From: Gimesia algae
Lineage (GTDB): Bacteria; Planctomycetota; Planctomycetia; Planctomycetales; Planctomycetaceae
Length of the DNA stretch: 64,000 nucleotides
Assembly: GCF_007746795.1 (NCBI RefSeq)
Contig: NZ_CP036343.1
Span: forward strand, 2,841,369-2,905,368
Reading direction: 5' to 3'
Part shown: positions 19,141 through 28,634 of the stretch, piece after piece
Position numbering within the stretch: position 1 is the first letter of the stretch
How the letters are laid out: each line of letters opens with the position of its first letter
Made by a program: the position numbers and the translations under genes
The notes under the pieces: generated by a model
The model's database searches: none
What the model was told of the DNA's origin: nothing
What the model saw: only the letters and a program-made list of their open reading frames with translations

Positions 19141-20313
19141 ATGGCAGCACGTGCTCCAGACACAATCCAGAATACGACGCGCTCCGGTTCATCCCCGACC
19201 GGTAAACAACGCCCCAAGTACATGCTGCTTGTTGAACAGATCATTCAGCAGATCACGACTGGTGAGATTCGTCCCGGCGAAGCCCTGCCTTCCGAACATC
19301 AGCTCTGCGAAACACACCAACTGGCCCGCACCACTGTCCGCAACGCCATGCAGTTGCTGGAAGAACAGGGCTGGGTGAATCGAATTCATGGCAAAGGTTC
19401 GTTTGTCAGCACCAATCCGCCACTCACGGTTTCCAAACCACTTGACATATTTGCATTCGTACTGCCTGAGACACGTACCGGTTACTACCCTTCCCTGCAG
19501 CGCAGCTTCGAACAGGCTGCCGCATTAACCCAGCATCAGGTACTCGTCTGCTGCACCGAAAACAAAGTCGACGCTCAGGGCAACACCATTTTGCAACTGA
19601 TCGACAAACATGTCGCAGGAGTTGCGCTGGTTCCCGCTACGGTTCCCGCCACTCCCGCTTACCAGGTCCGTCAGCTGCAGCAACATGGCATTCCTGTGGT
19701 CTTTTGCCATCGCGAAGTCGAAGGCGTGCAGGCCCCGCTGCTCTCCATCCCCTTTCGTGAGGTCGGCAGACTGGCCGGACAGACTTTGCTGGAACAGGGA
19801 CATCGTTCACTCGCACTGTTTTCGCCGCATCGCGCCAGTGCCTCCATCGAATACGAGGCAGGTCTACGGGAAGCAATCGCGTCACAGGAGTCACCTTGCC
19901 CGGAACCCTTTATTTTCCACGGCCCGAGTTCTCAAATCCACCCCATCGATTACGAACAGGATCTACTGCTGACTCTGGAAACCATGTTCCAGCATGAACA
20001 GCCCCCCACCGCCATTTTTGCGACCTTCGATTCCCTGGCCGAACTGATTTATCTGCTACTGGGAAAACTGGGAAAGCGGGTTCCCGAGGATATCTCACTC
20101 CTGGGATTTGGGGGCACGGTTCGCAATGGTGCGATCCAGAGCAGACTTTCTTCTATCACAGTCGACGAAATCGCCATTGGCCAGAAAGCAGCAGAACTGC
20201 TTACACAAATGAAACAGGGAATACTGCCACTGGATTCTGCCGAAGTCTTCCCCATCCCCATCAACACCAGCCTCGGGCAGACCCTGGGACCACCCCCTGC
20301 CTCATCAGCTTGA
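19141..20313 (+). CDS. GntR-type winged helix regulator with LacI/GalR-like effector domain
   Basis: Residues about 25-95 form a GntR winged helix (KYMLLVEQIIQQITTGEIRPG, LPSEHQLCETHQLARTTVRNAM, GKGSFVS). Residues about 105-380 are a periplasmic-binding-protein-like sugar sensor of LacI/GalR type (LFSPHRASASIEYEAGLREA, PTAIFATFDSLAELIY, ISLLGFGG). This is the AraR arrangement, so a sugar-responsive repressor is likely. It leads a same-strand group with the M14-like and sialidase-like genes and is divergent from the secreted propeller gene. Confidence 0.9.
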   Translation: MAARAPDTIQNTTRSGSSPTGKQRPKYMLLVEQIIQQITTGEIRPGEALPSEHQLCETHQLARTTVRNAMQLLEEQGWVNRIHGKGSFVSTNPPLTVSKPLDIFAFVLPETRTGYYPSLQRSFEQAAALTQHQVLVCCTENKVDAQGNTILQLIDKHVAGVALVPATVPATPAYQVRQLQQHGIPVVFCHREVEGVQAPLLSIPFREVGRLAGQTLLEQGHRSLALFSPHRASASIEYEAGLREAIASQESPCPEPFIFHGPSSQIHPIDYEQDLLLTLETMFQHEQPPTAIFATFDSLAELIYLLLGKLGKRVPEDISLLGFGGTVRNGAIQSRLSSITVDEIAIGQKAAELLTQMKQGILPLDSAEVFPIPINTSLGQTLGPPPASSA

Positions 20314-20356
20314 TTAACCACAGTCGGACTTTTTACTGCGCGACAGGACGAATCAT

Positions 20357-22030
20357 ATGACTCAAAGAAATCAACGTTCAGAACACGCAACATTTTCATT
20401 CCTGTGGATCTTGGTCGTCACCTTTCTGATATCGCCTGCATTGCAGGCTGAAGAACAAGTCGATCTGAAAAAGAAACTGGCCAATCTACCTCAACCCTGG
20501 CAGGAAACACTGCATCGGCTGACGCTCAAGGAATACACTGAAACGTTAAAATACTGGGAAGAAACCTACCCTGACCGGGTCCAGGTCGATCGCATCGGTG
20601 TCACACTTGAAGGCATCCCGCTCCCGATGTTGAAAATTACCGATCAGAAAACCGACGACAAACTGAAACAGGTCTGCCTGGTGACAGCCCTGCATGGCGG
20701 CCCCGAACGCAGTGGCACCACAGCCGTCATGCATTTCATTGAATGGGTCCTCAGTGACGCCCCGGAAGCGGTCGCAACACGTAAAAATCAACTACTGCTG
20801 ATCATCCCCATCATCAATCCTTTTGCGTATTTCGAAACGGATCGCTTTGGGAATTCACAAAAGATTGACCCCTACACAGGAGGGGGCACCGCCAATTGGG
20901 ATCTCAAAACGTTCGAATTCAAACACCCTGAAAAAGCGCCTGAAGTCATGGCAGTCTTGTCCGTGATTGATCAGTTTCGTCCTGACGTGCATGTCGACGT
21001 GCATGGCACTGGTTTGCAGGAATACGCCCCCGTTCAACTGGGATCCCGCGAACGCTATCGCGGTCAGACCATGTTTGAAGTCACAGGCTCTGCCTATTCC
21101 AACATGTCGCTCCGTCCCTGGGACTGGCGGATTACCGAAACGATCAACGCCGCAGGCATCAAGGCAGGATTTGGTTACGACCGTTTCGAAGCCGATGCAC
21201 AGCGACTCTACTGGGGCTCCTCACTGACGGCGATGGCTAACAGACTCTGGCTCGGTCGTCCCAATTTTTATACAGCACATTACGGCTATGCCCGCTATCA
21301 TACCATGGTGATGGCCTTGGAAGTCGGTTGGGAACAGAGTGGACTGGCACGCCTGCAGGCCCTGATGAACATCGGCAATGATAGATGGAATGGCGAATAT
21401 TTCACGGGTTATCCCGTGAACCGGGTACAAGGCTATATCGGACACTTTGTCACCGCCTGGGGAACCACTCCGCAGACCCGACGCCAGAGCCGCAGCGAAC
21501 TCTGGAAACGGCAACCCTACTTCTCTCAGTCTATTCTCTATCCACAGACCGATGGGAGAGACATCTATCTCATCGCCACTTCGAATAAAGCAGCCGCATT
21601 GCTTTCTGCTGATATCCCTGAATTTCTGGACAATATGAAAAACATTCCCAACATTGATCAGGAATCATTGAAGACAATTATCGAAGCCGGGCCGGAAATC
21701 AAATTCGCGATCAGCAAAGGCCACTCCGCTCCTGAATTAGAACAACCAATCGAAAACGGCATTTCGTTTCAGCTGCGCATCCCCTATCGCGACCCGGAAC
21801 TGGTAGACATCAGGTTAAACGGACATCTGCTCAAAAAGAGCGCCACCGATGGCTATCTCGCCTGGTATGCAGATGGATTCACCCACGTACAGGTCAATGT
21901 TCCACCTGAAAAGTCAAAAGCCAACGACCTTTACCTCATTACCTGTCTCTACAATCCCAAACAAACCAGAACGTATGGCTGGAAGCCGCCTCAGTCAGTC
22001 ATGGAACGTATCAAAGACACAAATGAATAA
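20357..22030 (+). CDS. Secreted M14-like zinc carboxypeptidase
   Basis: A signal peptide ends near PALQAEE. The rest follows the M14 plan: first zinc motif in ALHGGPERSGT (His113, Glu117), second zinc His in VDVHGTG (His216), and a catalytic-type Glu in MALEVGWE (Glu322). The usual first motif is H-x-x-E; here it is H-x-x-x-E, one residue longer. The C-terminal 120 residues look beta-rich and may be a separate module. AGGA lies 9 bases before the ATG. It could act on peptide, peptidoglycan stem or another amide; sitting between a sugar-type regulator and a sialidase-like gene, a glycoprotein or amide-linked glycan substrate is an inference. Confidence 0.75.
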   Translation: MTQRNQRSEHATFSFLWILVVTFLISPALQAEEQVDLKKKLANLPQPWQETLHRLTLKEYTETLKYWEETYPDRVQVDRIGVTLEGIPLPMLKITDQKTDDKLKQVCLVTALHGGPERSGTTAVMHFIEWVLSDAPEAVATRKNQLLLIIPIINPFAYFETDRFGNSQKIDPYTGGGTANWDLKTFEFKHPEKAPEVMAVLSVIDQFRPDVHVDVHGTGLQEYAPVQLGSRERYRGQTMFEVTGSAYSNMSLRPWDWRITETINAAGIKAGFGYDRFEADAQRLYWGSSLTAMANRLWLGRPNFYTAHYGYARYHTMVMALEVGWEQSGLARLQALMNIGNDRWNGEYFTGYPVNRVQGYIGHFVTAWGTTPQTRRQSRSELWKRQPYFSQSILYPQTDGRDIYLIATSNKAAALLSADIPEFLDNMKNIPNIDQESLKTIIEAGPEIKFAISKGHSAPELEQPIENGISFQLRIPYRDPELVDIRLNGHLLKKSATDGYLAWYADGFTHVQVNVPPEKSKANDLYLITCLYNPKQTRTYGWKPPQSVMERIKDTNE

Positions 22031-22058
22031 ATCGAATTTACACACAAAGGAACCTGCC

Positions 22059-23057
22059 ATGAAATCTGCCTCGCCTTTATATGCAGTCTGCCTGCTATTG
22101 CTGTCTGCCACACTGCTTCATGCAGAAGAACCAGTCCAACTGAAGCTGGAAAGTGTCCAGAAAATCTGGGATAAAGATCCGCACAACGCGTTTACAGGAC
22201 TGACCCGCTTTAAAGATCAATGGTTTTGCGTCTTCCGCACCGGTAAAGCGCATGTCTCACCCGATGGTTCGCTGCAGGTACTCGCTTCCAAAGATGCCAA
22301 ATTCTGGAAACCGGTCGCCCGCATTTCCTCAGACACTTCCGATCTGCGCGACGCTAAGATCAGCGTCACACCCGAAGGCCAGCTCATGCTCAGTGGTGCC
22401 GCAGCGATACCCCAGCCCAACCCCGTCAAACATCAGTCGATGAACTGGTTCTCGGACGATGGCATACACTGGTCGAAAGGTCATAAAATCGGCGACCCCA
22501 GTGTCTGGCTCTGGGGCATGAAGTGGCATAACGGCGATGTCTACAGCATCGGCTACCACACAGGAAAAGAAGGTCCCCGCTTCACACGCCTGTATAAAAG
22601 CAGCGATGGCAAAGACTACGAAACGGTCGTCGACAAACTGTTTGATACCGGTTACACGAACGAAAGTTCTCTGGTCTTCACCAAAGATGATACCTGCTAC
22701 TGCCTGTTGCGGCGTGATGCCAAAGGAGCCAACACAGGTCTGCTGGGCGTCTCCCGCCCACCTTACACTGACTGGGAATGGAAAGATCTCGGCGTTCGTA
22801 TTGGTGGTCCTGATCTGTTCCAACTGCCCGATGGCCGTTTCCTGGCAACCGTACGACTCTACTCCCCCAAAGCTCACACATCCATCTGTCAGATCGATGT
22901 CAAAACCGGAAAACTGACCGAACTGCTGGAGCTTCCCAGTGGCGGCGATACCAGCTACGCCAACATGGTACTGCATGATGGCCTGTTGAACGTGAGCTAC
23001 TACTCCAGCCACGAAGGCAAAACATCAATCTACTTTGCCAAAGTCAGCTATAAATAA
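22059..23057 (+). CDS. Secreted sialidase-like five-bladed propeller protein
   Basis: Signal peptide MKSASPLYAVCLLLLSATLL ends at HAEE. The remainder shows BNR/Asp-box-like repeats of the exo-sialidase superfamily (LQVLASKDAKFWKPV, NWFSDDGIHWSKG, LYKSSDGKDYE, RFLATVRLYSP, DTSYANMVLHDGLLNVSYYSS). The open frame reaches far into the upstream gene, but the ATG chosen has AAAGGAA 6 bases upstream and starts exactly at the signal peptide. It begins 28 bases after the M14-like gene, in the same probable operon. Whether it cleaves sialic acid or another sugar is unknown. Confidence 0.83.
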   Translation: MKSASPLYAVCLLLLSATLLHAEEPVQLKLESVQKIWDKDPHNAFTGLTRFKDQWFCVFRTGKAHVSPDGSLQVLASKDAKFWKPVARISSDTSDLRDAKISVTPEGQLMLSGAAAIPQPNPVKHQSMNWFSDDGIHWSKGHKIGDPSVWLWGMKWHNGDVYSIGYHTGKEGPRFTRLYKSSDGKDYETVVDKLFDTGYTNESSLVFTKDDTCYCLLRRDAKGANTGLLGVSRPPYTDWEWKDLGVRIGGPDLFQLPDGRFLATVRLYSPKAHTSICQIDVKTGKLTELLELPSGGDTSYANMVLHDGLLNVSYYSSHEGKTSIYFAKVSYK

Positions 23058-23090
23058 ATGCCATTGAATTGACTGTGGCCTGCAACTGCC

Positions 23091-23126
23091 TCAGGGGTCT
23101 GTGAGCACCATTTCACAGGCCCCTGA
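23091..23126 (+). terminator. Hairpin after the sialidase-like gene
   Basis: A 14-bp stem with one T-G wobble (TCAGGGGTCTGTGA and TCACAGGCCCCTGA) has an 8-base loop. The U run is poor (TTCATTG), so it may be a stability hairpin rather than a strict intrinsic terminator. It lies between convergent genes. Confidence 0.6.
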
Positions 23127-23146
23127 TTCATTGAGTGTCATCCATT

Positions 23147-23449
23147 TCAGGAGAATTGCCGCACGAATTGCTGCAGACTCGGCAACCATGTATCAGATGA
23201 TTGCTTCTCAAAATAGAGCCGCTCCCCCTGGCACTCGCAGTAGGCAATCTGTTCTAACTCCTCTGCTACCTGCCCCAGATCGCCAAATAGATGAAAGTCG
23301 ACCTGGATCTGGTGGTTAGTTGAATCCTGTGTCAGATTCCAGCAGACGGTCTCATCGCGAAGGATCTGGTCGAACTCATTCAGATCATCCAGATCCCAGC
23401 CCTGGCCGCGAAACGCTCCCAGTAAATCATTCAGTCGCTGTCTGGACAT
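23147..23449 (-). CDS. Small acidic protein of unknown function
   Basis: I do not recognise this 100-residue protein. It is acidic and mixed alpha/beta (RQRLNDLLGAFRGQGWDLDDLNEFDQIL, then VDFHLFGDLGQVAEELEQI), cytoplasmic, with no signal peptide. ACGAGG lies about 9 bases before the ATG, and the codon use is like that of real genes. It stands 50 bases downstream of the transporter gene on the same strand and may share its transcript. Confidence 0.6.
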   Translation of the reverse strand: MSRQRLNDLLGAFRGQGWDLDDLNEFDQILRDETVCWNLTQDSTNHQIQVDFHLFGDLGQVAEELEQIAYCECQGERLYFEKQSSDTWLPSLQQFVRQFS

Positions 23450-23499
23450 AAAATAAACCTCGTCTCAAAACGGTCCACCAGTTGTCACATACCAGGGAA

Positions 23500-25155
23500 C
23501 TACAACAACGCAATCAAAATCGGCGTCAACAGTGTCACCAACACCAGGGCCACCGGATAGACGGTTGCATAACTCGTTGCCGGCTCACTCGAATCAATGG
23601 CTGACGTGACCGCTCCCAAACCGGGCGTGGAAGTCATCGCGCCACACAGGCCCCCAGCCGTCTCCAGCAGATTCAAACGCAGCCAGTAACGGGCTGCCAG
23701 AAGCCCGGACAGCAGTGCCACCATCACCACCACCGCAGCGGCCAGACACATCGTCAATCCGTTGGCGCGGACCACTTCCACGAAATTCCCGCCTGCCTGA
23801 CAACCTGCTTGTGCGAGAAAGACCGTCAGCCCGAGTTCACTTAACAACAACCGGCCCGCGCGCGGCATTTGTACTGACAATCCACCAAACTGACCGAAGT
23901 GTCCCATCAGCAGCCCGACCAGCAACGGGCCCCCCGCCATTCCCAGAGAAAACGACTGACTTCCCAGCGAAACACTCAACCGTCCCAAGATCATCCCCAG
24001 AATTAGTCCTCCCGCCAGGATAATGAGATCCGTTTCATCCGCAGTCCGAGCCCGATGACCAACGGCCGTCGCAAAACGTTCCAGATCTTCCGGCTCACCA
24101 ACCGCCCGCAGAATATCACCGTAATGCAGTGACTGTTCTGAGCCGGGAACAAATTCAATGTTCTGGCGGGTAATCCGCGCAATGGTCACCCCAAACCGGG
24201 ACCGAAAATGCAGATCCTTGAGCGTGCGTCCCACTACCTCTTTGGACGTAATCACAATGTCACGACGCTGCCGCTCCACATCGAGTACGTATTGTGCATC
24301 AGGGCAGCGGGTTCCCAGAGCTTCCATCACAGTCTCGATCTGCCCCGTCCGCCCGATGACCAGCAGGAGCTGTCCCAGTTCCAGTTGAAACTCTTTCGGA
24401 ATCGGTCGCGGTTGCCCATTCACAATCAATCGTGAAACCTGGCAGTTCGATTTCGCCAGAATGGTCACGTCCCGCAGGCGTTTCCCCACCAGATTTCTGT
24501 TCTGGACTTCAACCACTTCGCGAATGATTTCGCCGCGGGCGGCAGTCGATTCACTCAAGGCTTTATCAATTCCGCCGGGAAACCAGCGGGGCAGAATCTG
24601 AATGAATAAAATCACCCCGATCACACCAAAGGGGTAGGCAATGCCGAAGCCGACCGCGACATCCGAACCAGCAGGCAGCTTTTCCGTCGCCGCCGCGAGA
24701 GCCGGCGTACTCGTCAGAGCCCCCGCAAACAGGCCGCTCGCCAGGTCGGGACTCAACTTGAAGAGACGCCCCATGAGCCAGACGGCCAGCAGTGCCGAAC
24801 TCATCATGACCCCAGCCAGCAGCACCAGCGCTTTGCCACGATTCAGAAACATCTGCAGAAAACTGGGACCTGCCCCGATCCCCAGGCAGTAGATAAACAG
24901 CACAACCCCCGCCAGCCCAGCCTCGGGCTCAACCTGGTATCCCCAATGCCCTGCCAGCAGACCGGCGAAGATTACTCCCGAACTGCCCAGCGAAATTCCA
25001 CGAATCGAAATCTTCCCCAGTATCAGACCGAAACCGATCACAGCAAATAAAACGACTATCTCTTCGATGGCTCTGCACCTTTTCCTGGCTCCCGGAGCGC
25101 ACAATTCAATGGCCACACTATAGTCGACAGACGGGATCAGTTCCAGCAGTTCCAT
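23500..25155 (-). CDS. Aspartate:alanine exchanger (AAE)-family transporter with two TrkA_C domains
   Basis: Two hydrophobic blocks (about residues 35-185 and 380-550) with AAE repeats (GLFAGALTSTPALAAA and GLCGAMTSTPGLGAVT) flank two cytosolic RCK_C/TrkA_C domains (about 205-290 and 295-375). This matches the YidE/YbjL-type putative transporters, whose substrate is usually not known. The chosen ATG has AGG 7 bases upstream and starts 11 bases after the Imm52-like stop. About 30 residues precede the expected first helix. A good AGGAAAAGG stands just before that helix, but no ATG, GTG or TTG follows it in frame, so the true start is a little uncertain. Confidence 0.88.
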   Translation of the reverse strand: MELLELIPSVDYSVAIELCAPGARKRCRAIEEIVVLFAVIGFGLILGKISIRGISLGSSGVIFAGLLAGHWGYQVEPEAGLAGVVLFIYCLGIGAGPSFLQMFLNRGKALVLLAGVMMSSALLAVWLMGRLFKLSPDLASGLFAGALTSTPALAAATEKLPAGSDVAVGFGIAYPFGVIGVILFIQILPRWFPGGIDKALSESTAARGEIIREVVEVQNRNLVGKRLRDVTILAKSNCQVSRLIVNGQPRPIPKEFQLELGQLLLVIGRTGQIETVMEALGTRCPDAQYVLDVERQRRDIVITSKEVVGRTLKDLHFRSRFGVTIARITRQNIEFVPGSEQSLHYGDILRAVGEPEDLERFATAVGHRARTADETDLIILAGGLILGMILGRLSVSLGSQSFSLGMAGGPLLVGLLMGHFGQFGGLSVQMPRAGRLLLSELGLTVFLAQAGCQAGGNFVEVVRANGLTMCLAAAVVVMVALLSGLLAARYWLRLNLLETAGGLCGAMTSTPGLGAVTSAIDSSEPATSYATVYPVALVLVTLLTPILIALL

Positions 25156-25166
25156 GCTGCCTGGCT

Positions 25167-25892
25167 TCAATCTTCCCCGGAACTCTGATCATAATGCTCA
25201 GACAGAATCAATCGGGTGCGACGAACCAACTCCACATCCCCCGTCCCTGTTTCAGCAAAAGAATCATCAATCAATACCAGAAACCGCCCCTGCTGCTCCT
25301 CAATCACTTTTACTTGTTCCGGCAACTCCGGCCATTCCCAGTCACTGTGCGGATGATACGACACCCATTCACAGTCCGTTTCATTAAATTGCACTTTAGG
25401 CCAGTCTAAATCTTTCGAGAGAAATGAACTGGTAAAGTGGGCGGAGTCCGGCTCCCAGCATTCAATCAGAATGTGCAAGATCTGGAGGATCCCTTCCACG
25501 GACAGAAGCGGTCTGATCACGTCTGTGATCATGGGAAAGTTGAGGCAGACACCATTATGGGAAAACTCACTCCAGCAGCCGGCATCAATTCTCAATGCTG
25601 CAAAACTGCCATCGTCAAAAGCATTACAGATTGATTCACTGAATCCTAACTCTTCATCAATACTTCGATCGACATCATTTCTGTAGACTCCCTTGGCAAT
25701 GATCGGTTCCAGCCCTTTCGCTGTCGTAGAAATCCGATGGCCATCCGGATTCATTGCATCCGTGGCCCATGCTTTGAGCAGCGGAGAAATCGGCTTCAGC
25801 TTGCGCAGCATCTTCGACATCCGCCGGGCAATCTCAGCCGGACTTTCCTTTCGAACTCCCCAGAAAATATGAAAATCGTAACCACTAAACAT
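25167..25892 (-). CDS. Imm52-like immunity-type protein
   Basis: The stretch FHIFWGVRKESPAEIARRM, followed by DDGSFAALRIDAGCWSEF and CLNFP, fits the Imm52 family of predicted immunity proteins linked to polymorphic toxins, as I recall that family. Cytoplasmic, no signal peptide. I take the ATG just before the conserved start, with GGAG about 12 bases upstream; the frame is open to 26063 with other starts (25931, 26063). No toxin gene is visible nearby. Orphan immunity genes of this kind occur as defence against toxins of neighbouring cells. The transporter gene starts 11 bases after it. Confidence 0.6.
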   Translation of the reverse strand: MFSGYDFHIFWGVRKESPAEIARRMSKMLRKLKPISPLLKAWATDAMNPDGHRISTTAKGLEPIIAKGVYRNDVDRSIDEELGFSESICNAFDDGSFAALRIDAGCWSEFSHNGVCLNFPMITDVIRPLLSVEGILQILHILIECWEPDSAHFTSSFLSKDLDWPKVQFNETDCEWVSYHPHSDWEWPELPEQVKVIEEQQGRFLVLIDDSFAETGTGDVELVRRTRLILSEHYDQSSGED

Positions 25893-26092
25893 GGATAATG
25901 GGTTCTCCGATATTAATTTTCGAAATGACATATGTGTGAATTGACAGTTCTCATTGAACCAGAATAACCGAACTGGATTTATAGAGCGACCACAGACCAT
26001 CTGAAAGTTACCTTGTCTGTCAATACAAGACTCGATAAAACTATGATTACGATTTAAAGTCAAATAGTTTTCACTTTCTCAGCAGGTTTCTC

Positions 26093-28528
26093 ATGTTCCA
26101 GACACTCCCCTGTCTCCTGGCACTCACACTCGGCTTCACCACCGGGAACAACCAGGTACTTGATGAATTCAATTATCCATCATCGACGGAAGTCAGAAAA
26201 AACTGGCAGGAACTGAAGGGAACACTTCCCCTCGCCATGCAGAAATCGAATGATCAGAACGTCCTGCTGCTCTCTGCCCCGTTCGCTTCCAATCGCGAGA
26301 TTCCACGAGCCGGCATGGATAAAGCGGTCAAGCTCGACCTTTCCACACCAGGCGTCTTCACAGTCGATGTAAAACCGGAGGTTCCCGACAGTAATCACCA
26401 GGTCAGTCTCTACTTTAAAAGTGGGCCCGGCTGGTACTCGGCAGCCAGAAGCGTCAAAGGAAACAACTGGCAGACCCTCCGTTTTTTGAAGAGCGATTTT
26501 CGTCCCGAAGACAAACCAGCAGGCTGGAACAATATTGATACCATCCGCCTCGTTGTCTGGCGGGAATCAGATTCAGAACCGAATACACACTTTCAAATAC
26601 GGGATCTGAAAGCAATTACGAATGAGATTGTGATCATTGTCCCCGATCCGGGTCAGCAGCAGAAAGACACAAACACCGTAGCCGCCGCCGATCGTATCGA
26701 AGGCTTCCTGCAAACGTCCGGCATCAATTGCGACCGCATCAGCGAATCCGAATTATCTGCGACGTCACTCGGAAAGCGATCCGTCGCGATCCTGCCCTTC
26801 AATCCCGATCTCTCTGCCAAAGCCTGCGGAACTCTCAATCAGTTTATGGAACAGGGAGGCAAAGTCTTTCTGAATTTTCATATTCCCCCTGCACTCGAAA
26901 AGAATCTGGGAATCAAAAAAGGAAGTTACTTTAAACCAGAGGCTCCCGGCGGACTGTCTTCGATTCGATTGAAAGATTCCAAAATCCTGGGACTGCCAAC
27001 TGAAGTCCAGCAGGCTTCCTGGAACCTGGTCACCGCGACTCCCTCAGGACATGGGGCGCGTGTGGTGGGACAATGGTATGATGAAAAAGGCAAACCAACG
27101 GGCAAGCCGGCACTCATTGTCAGTGACCGCGGTGCTTACTTCAGCCATCTGATCTTAAGTGATGATCCAATCCACAAGCAGGCCCTGCTGACCGCCCTCA
27201 TGGGGCACTTCCAACCTGCACTTTGGGACTCTATCGCTGCAGCGACGATTGCCCAGGCCGATCAGGTAGGTCCTTTTCAGACATTTGCAGACCTGAGACA
27301 ACATATTGTGTCGACAGTCACTCCCGCCAAAAGTAGCGAACTGGCGGCCCGTGATCTGGATCGTACAACCACCACTCTCGATCAGGCCCGACGACTACTG
27401 AAACAGAATCAGGCATTTCAATCCATTCCCTTTGCGCGAACCTGCCGTGAGAAACGAGTCAAAATTTATCTGCTCACCCGCGCCAGTCCTCCCCGTGAAG
27501 CCCGCGCCGTCTGGGATCATTCTCCCACAGGTCCTTACCCCGGCGACTGGAACCGCACGTGCAAAGAACTTTCCGATGCCGGTTTTAATATGGTCATCCC
27601 TAATATGCTGTGGGGTGGCCTGGCTCATTATCCCAGTGACGTGCTGCCTCGTAGTAAGACCTATGAAAAGTATGGTGATCAGATTGAACAATGCCTGAAA
27701 GCCGCACATCAACATGGTCTGGAAGTCCATGTCTGGAAAGTCAATCACAACCTTTCGACGGCCCCTGAAGCGTTTGTCATAAAGATGAGAGACGCGGGCC
27801 GCACACAGGTCAGTGTGACCGGTGAACCTTCCGACTGGCTCAACCCGGCTCATCCGGAAAACTTTAAATTAGAAGTCGACAGCATGCTGGAAGTCGTCCG
27901 TAAATATCCTGTCGATGGCATTCACTTTGACTATATCCGTTATCCCAATGATCGTCATGACTACAGTGACTATAGTCGACAGAAGTTTGCAGCCGATACA
28001 GGCATCAAAGTACAGAACTGGCCTGCCGACTGTTATAACGGCAAACTGAAAAGTCAGTACCGCGACTGGCGCGCCGCTCAGATCACCCGACTGGTAGAGA
28101 CGGTGCAACGCGAAGCCCGTAAGATCCGACCCGGGATCAAAATCTCAGCCGCCGTCTTCCGCGAATATCCCGACTGCCGCGAATGGGTCGCGCAGGACTG
28201 GCCACTCTGGGCTAAAAACGGTTATCTCGACTTCATCTGCCCTATGGATTATACCGACAACGATACCCAGTTTCGCATCTGGATTGAAGATCAGCAGAAG
28301 CACCTTGCCGGTAGCATTCCCGTTTATCCCGGCATCGGTGCGCTCTCCTCAAGAACAACCCTCAGTAGTGATCGCATACTGGGGCAGGTTGATATGACAC
28401 GCAAACTGAATGCGGGCGGCTTCACCGTCTTCAGTTTGAATCCTCAAACGATCTCCAGCATCATCCCCGATTTCAAAAAGAGCGCCGGCAAAGTCAAGGC
28501 AGTCCCCCCGCATCGACTGAAAAAGTGA
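26093..28528 (+). CDS. Secreted GHL10 (DUF187) family glycosyl hydrolase-like protein
   Basis: A weak signal peptide (MFQTLPCLLALTLGFTTG) is followed by a carbohydrate-binding-like beta sandwich (about 20-170), a class I GATase-like/ThuA-like Rossmann segment (about 175-370) and a C-terminal TIM barrel of the GHL10 family. Barrel marks: REARAVWDHS, DAGFNMVIPNMLWGG, HGLEVHVWKVNHNLS, WLNPAHPE, VDGIHFDYIRYPND (with the acid pair typical of the active site) and FICPMDYTDND. Characterised GHL10 relatives cleave glycans, including de-N-acetylated ones. Head to head with the Imm52-like gene. Confidence 0.85.
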   Translation: MFQTLPCLLALTLGFTTGNNQVLDEFNYPSSTEVRKNWQELKGTLPLAMQKSNDQNVLLLSAPFASNREIPRAGMDKAVKLDLSTPGVFTVDVKPEVPDSNHQVSLYFKSGPGWYSAARSVKGNNWQTLRFLKSDFRPEDKPAGWNNIDTIRLVVWRESDSEPNTHFQIRDLKAITNEIVIIVPDPGQQQKDTNTVAAADRIEGFLQTSGINCDRISESELSATSLGKRSVAILPFNPDLSAKACGTLNQFMEQGGKVFLNFHIPPALEKNLGIKKGSYFKPEAPGGLSSIRLKDSKILGLPTEVQQASWNLVTATPSGHGARVVGQWYDEKGKPTGKPALIVSDRGAYFSHLILSDDPIHKQALLTALMGHFQPALWDSIAAATIAQADQVGPFQTFADLRQHIVSTVTPAKSSELAARDLDRTTTTLDQARRLLKQNQAFQSIPFARTCREKRVKIYLLTRASPPREARAVWDHSPTGPYPGDWNRTCKELSDAGFNMVIPNMLWGGLAHYPSDVLPRSKTYEKYGDQIEQCLKAAHQHGLEVHVWKVNHNLSTAPEAFVIKMRDAGRTQVSVTGEPSDWLNPAHPENFKLEVDSMLEVVRKYPVDGIHFDYIRYPNDRHDYSDYSRQKFAADTGIKVQNWPADCYNGKLKSQYRDWRAAQITRLVETVQREARKIRPGIKISAAVFREYPDCREWVAQDWPLWAKNGYLDFICPMDYTDNDTQFRIWIEDQQKHLAGSIPVYPGIGALSSRTTLSSDRILGQVDMTRKLNAGGFTVFSLNPQTISSIIPDFKKSAGKVKAVPPHRLKK

Positions 28529-28579
28529 TTCAGGTTTCCTCGGATGGGGTGGTACCGACATTATTTCACTGAATCAAGA

Positions 28580-28616
28580 AACAGGCAGGTCAGAAACATT
28601 TTCCAACATGCCTGTT
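28580..28616. terminator. Hairpin between convergent genes
   Basis: An 8-bp stem AACAGGCA/TGCCTGTT with a 21-base loop is followed by GATTTTC on the plus strand. It is weak but sits where both the GHL10 gene and rtcB must end. Confidence 0.4.
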
Positions 28617-28634
28617 GATTTTCACTCTCACGAG

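Noticed and set aside
22329-23012. Minus-strand frame of 227 codons inside the sialidase-like gene
   Set aside because: Antisense shadow; the plus strand has signal peptide, ribosome site and propeller motifs.
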